This document shows positions 63,813-64,000 of a stretch of DNA of 64,000 nt, piece by piece. How positions within the stretch are numbered: the stretch's first letter is position 1; the number at the start of each line of letters is the position of its first letter. The stretch is from Candidatus Electrothrix rattekaaiensis. GTDB taxonomy: Bacteria; Desulfobacterota; Desulfobulbia; Desulfobulbales; Desulfobulbaceae. The translations under genes were made by a program, and so were the position numbers. The notes under the pieces were generated by a model. That model had not been told where the DNA came from, did no database searches, and saw only the letters and a program-made list of their open reading frames with translations. The stretch lies in the NCBI GenBank assembly GCA_032595675.1, contig JAVQMD010000001.1, positions 2,627,435 through 2,691,434 of the forward strand, in the 5' to 3' direction.

Positions 63813-64000
63813 AGAGATATAAGGACACGGGTGCTGTCATACAGACGAGTCGATAAATATAAGGAAAGATAATTTACCGTGAAAGAATGTGAATAGGCAT
63901 AGAATATATTTCTCATAGAAGAAAAAATACCCTGTACAAGAATGATATGCAATGACAAAGAGGATTAGGATGCCGACTAAGGAGGGACAGTTCTGGTTAA

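Overview
The window is bacterial chromosome, most likely from a Desulfobulbales member (Desulfobulbaceae or cable-bacterium-like). This is an inference from gene families and style, such as the tig-clpP-clpX-lon block, the SEC-C-tailed SecA and the abundant GC-rich palindromic repeats; there is no rRNA or marker search behind it. Three tRNA genes are present: one cut by the left edge, tRNA-Leu(UAG) and tRNA-Pro(GGG).

0-6 kb (minus strand) is the proteostasis block tig, clpP, clpX, lon. 6-9.6 kb (plus strand) holds two secreted proteins that share a beta-rich repeat (one fused to a DsbA-like thioredoxin) and phoH. 9.6-12.8 kb is a small accessory patch: a HigB/HigA-type pair, a fossil YoeB C-terminus, an NfeD-like protein, an ABC ATPase that has lost its permease, and an AT-rich HEPN gene next to a tRNA-like fragment. 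12.8-21.5 kb (minus strand) is mostly housekeeping: a heterodimeric ABC exporter, a CheY-like regulator, a long YvcK/CofD-family protein, malate dehydrogenase and kdsB.

21.8-31 kb is the most unusual stretch. Eleven toxin-antitoxin (TA) loci of different families are packed into about 9 kb: eight look like intact pairs, one has a toxin lacking its N-terminus, one is a broken pair and one is an orphan antitoxin. Most are separated by copies of a composite repeat of up to about 380 bp built from several GC-rich hairpins. Most cassettes carry their own sigma70-like promoter and inverted-repeat operator. The repeats end within a few bases of stop codons or -35 boxes, so the array looks like cassettes strung on repeats. 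It is followed by a 7.9-kb gene for an Rhs/YD-repeat lipoprotein with an AT-rich, papain-like C-terminal tip and no visible immunity gene.

39.5-47.2 kb is again core: a SPOR-like N-terminal fragment, a GNAT acetyltransferase, secA, yraN, a PilZ protein, pdxA-tmk (overlapping), yjbQ and a DUF4395 membrane protein. Directly behind tRNA-Pro and a terminator lies a 1301-residue protein with a PD-(D/E)XK nuclease domain, a long TPR solenoid and a C-terminal PIN-like region, driven by a near-consensus promoter. It is the best single-gene candidate for an undescribed defence system.

52-57 kb carries a small secreted Gly-rich peptide, a DUF4434 glycosidase-like protein, a MEMO-family protein and ftsK. 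57-63.8 kb (minus strand) is a compact signalling operon: Tat-exported binding protein, membrane histidine kinase, response regulator, hybrid kinase, response regulator. It has no transporter genes, so the binding protein probably feeds a sensor rather than a permease.
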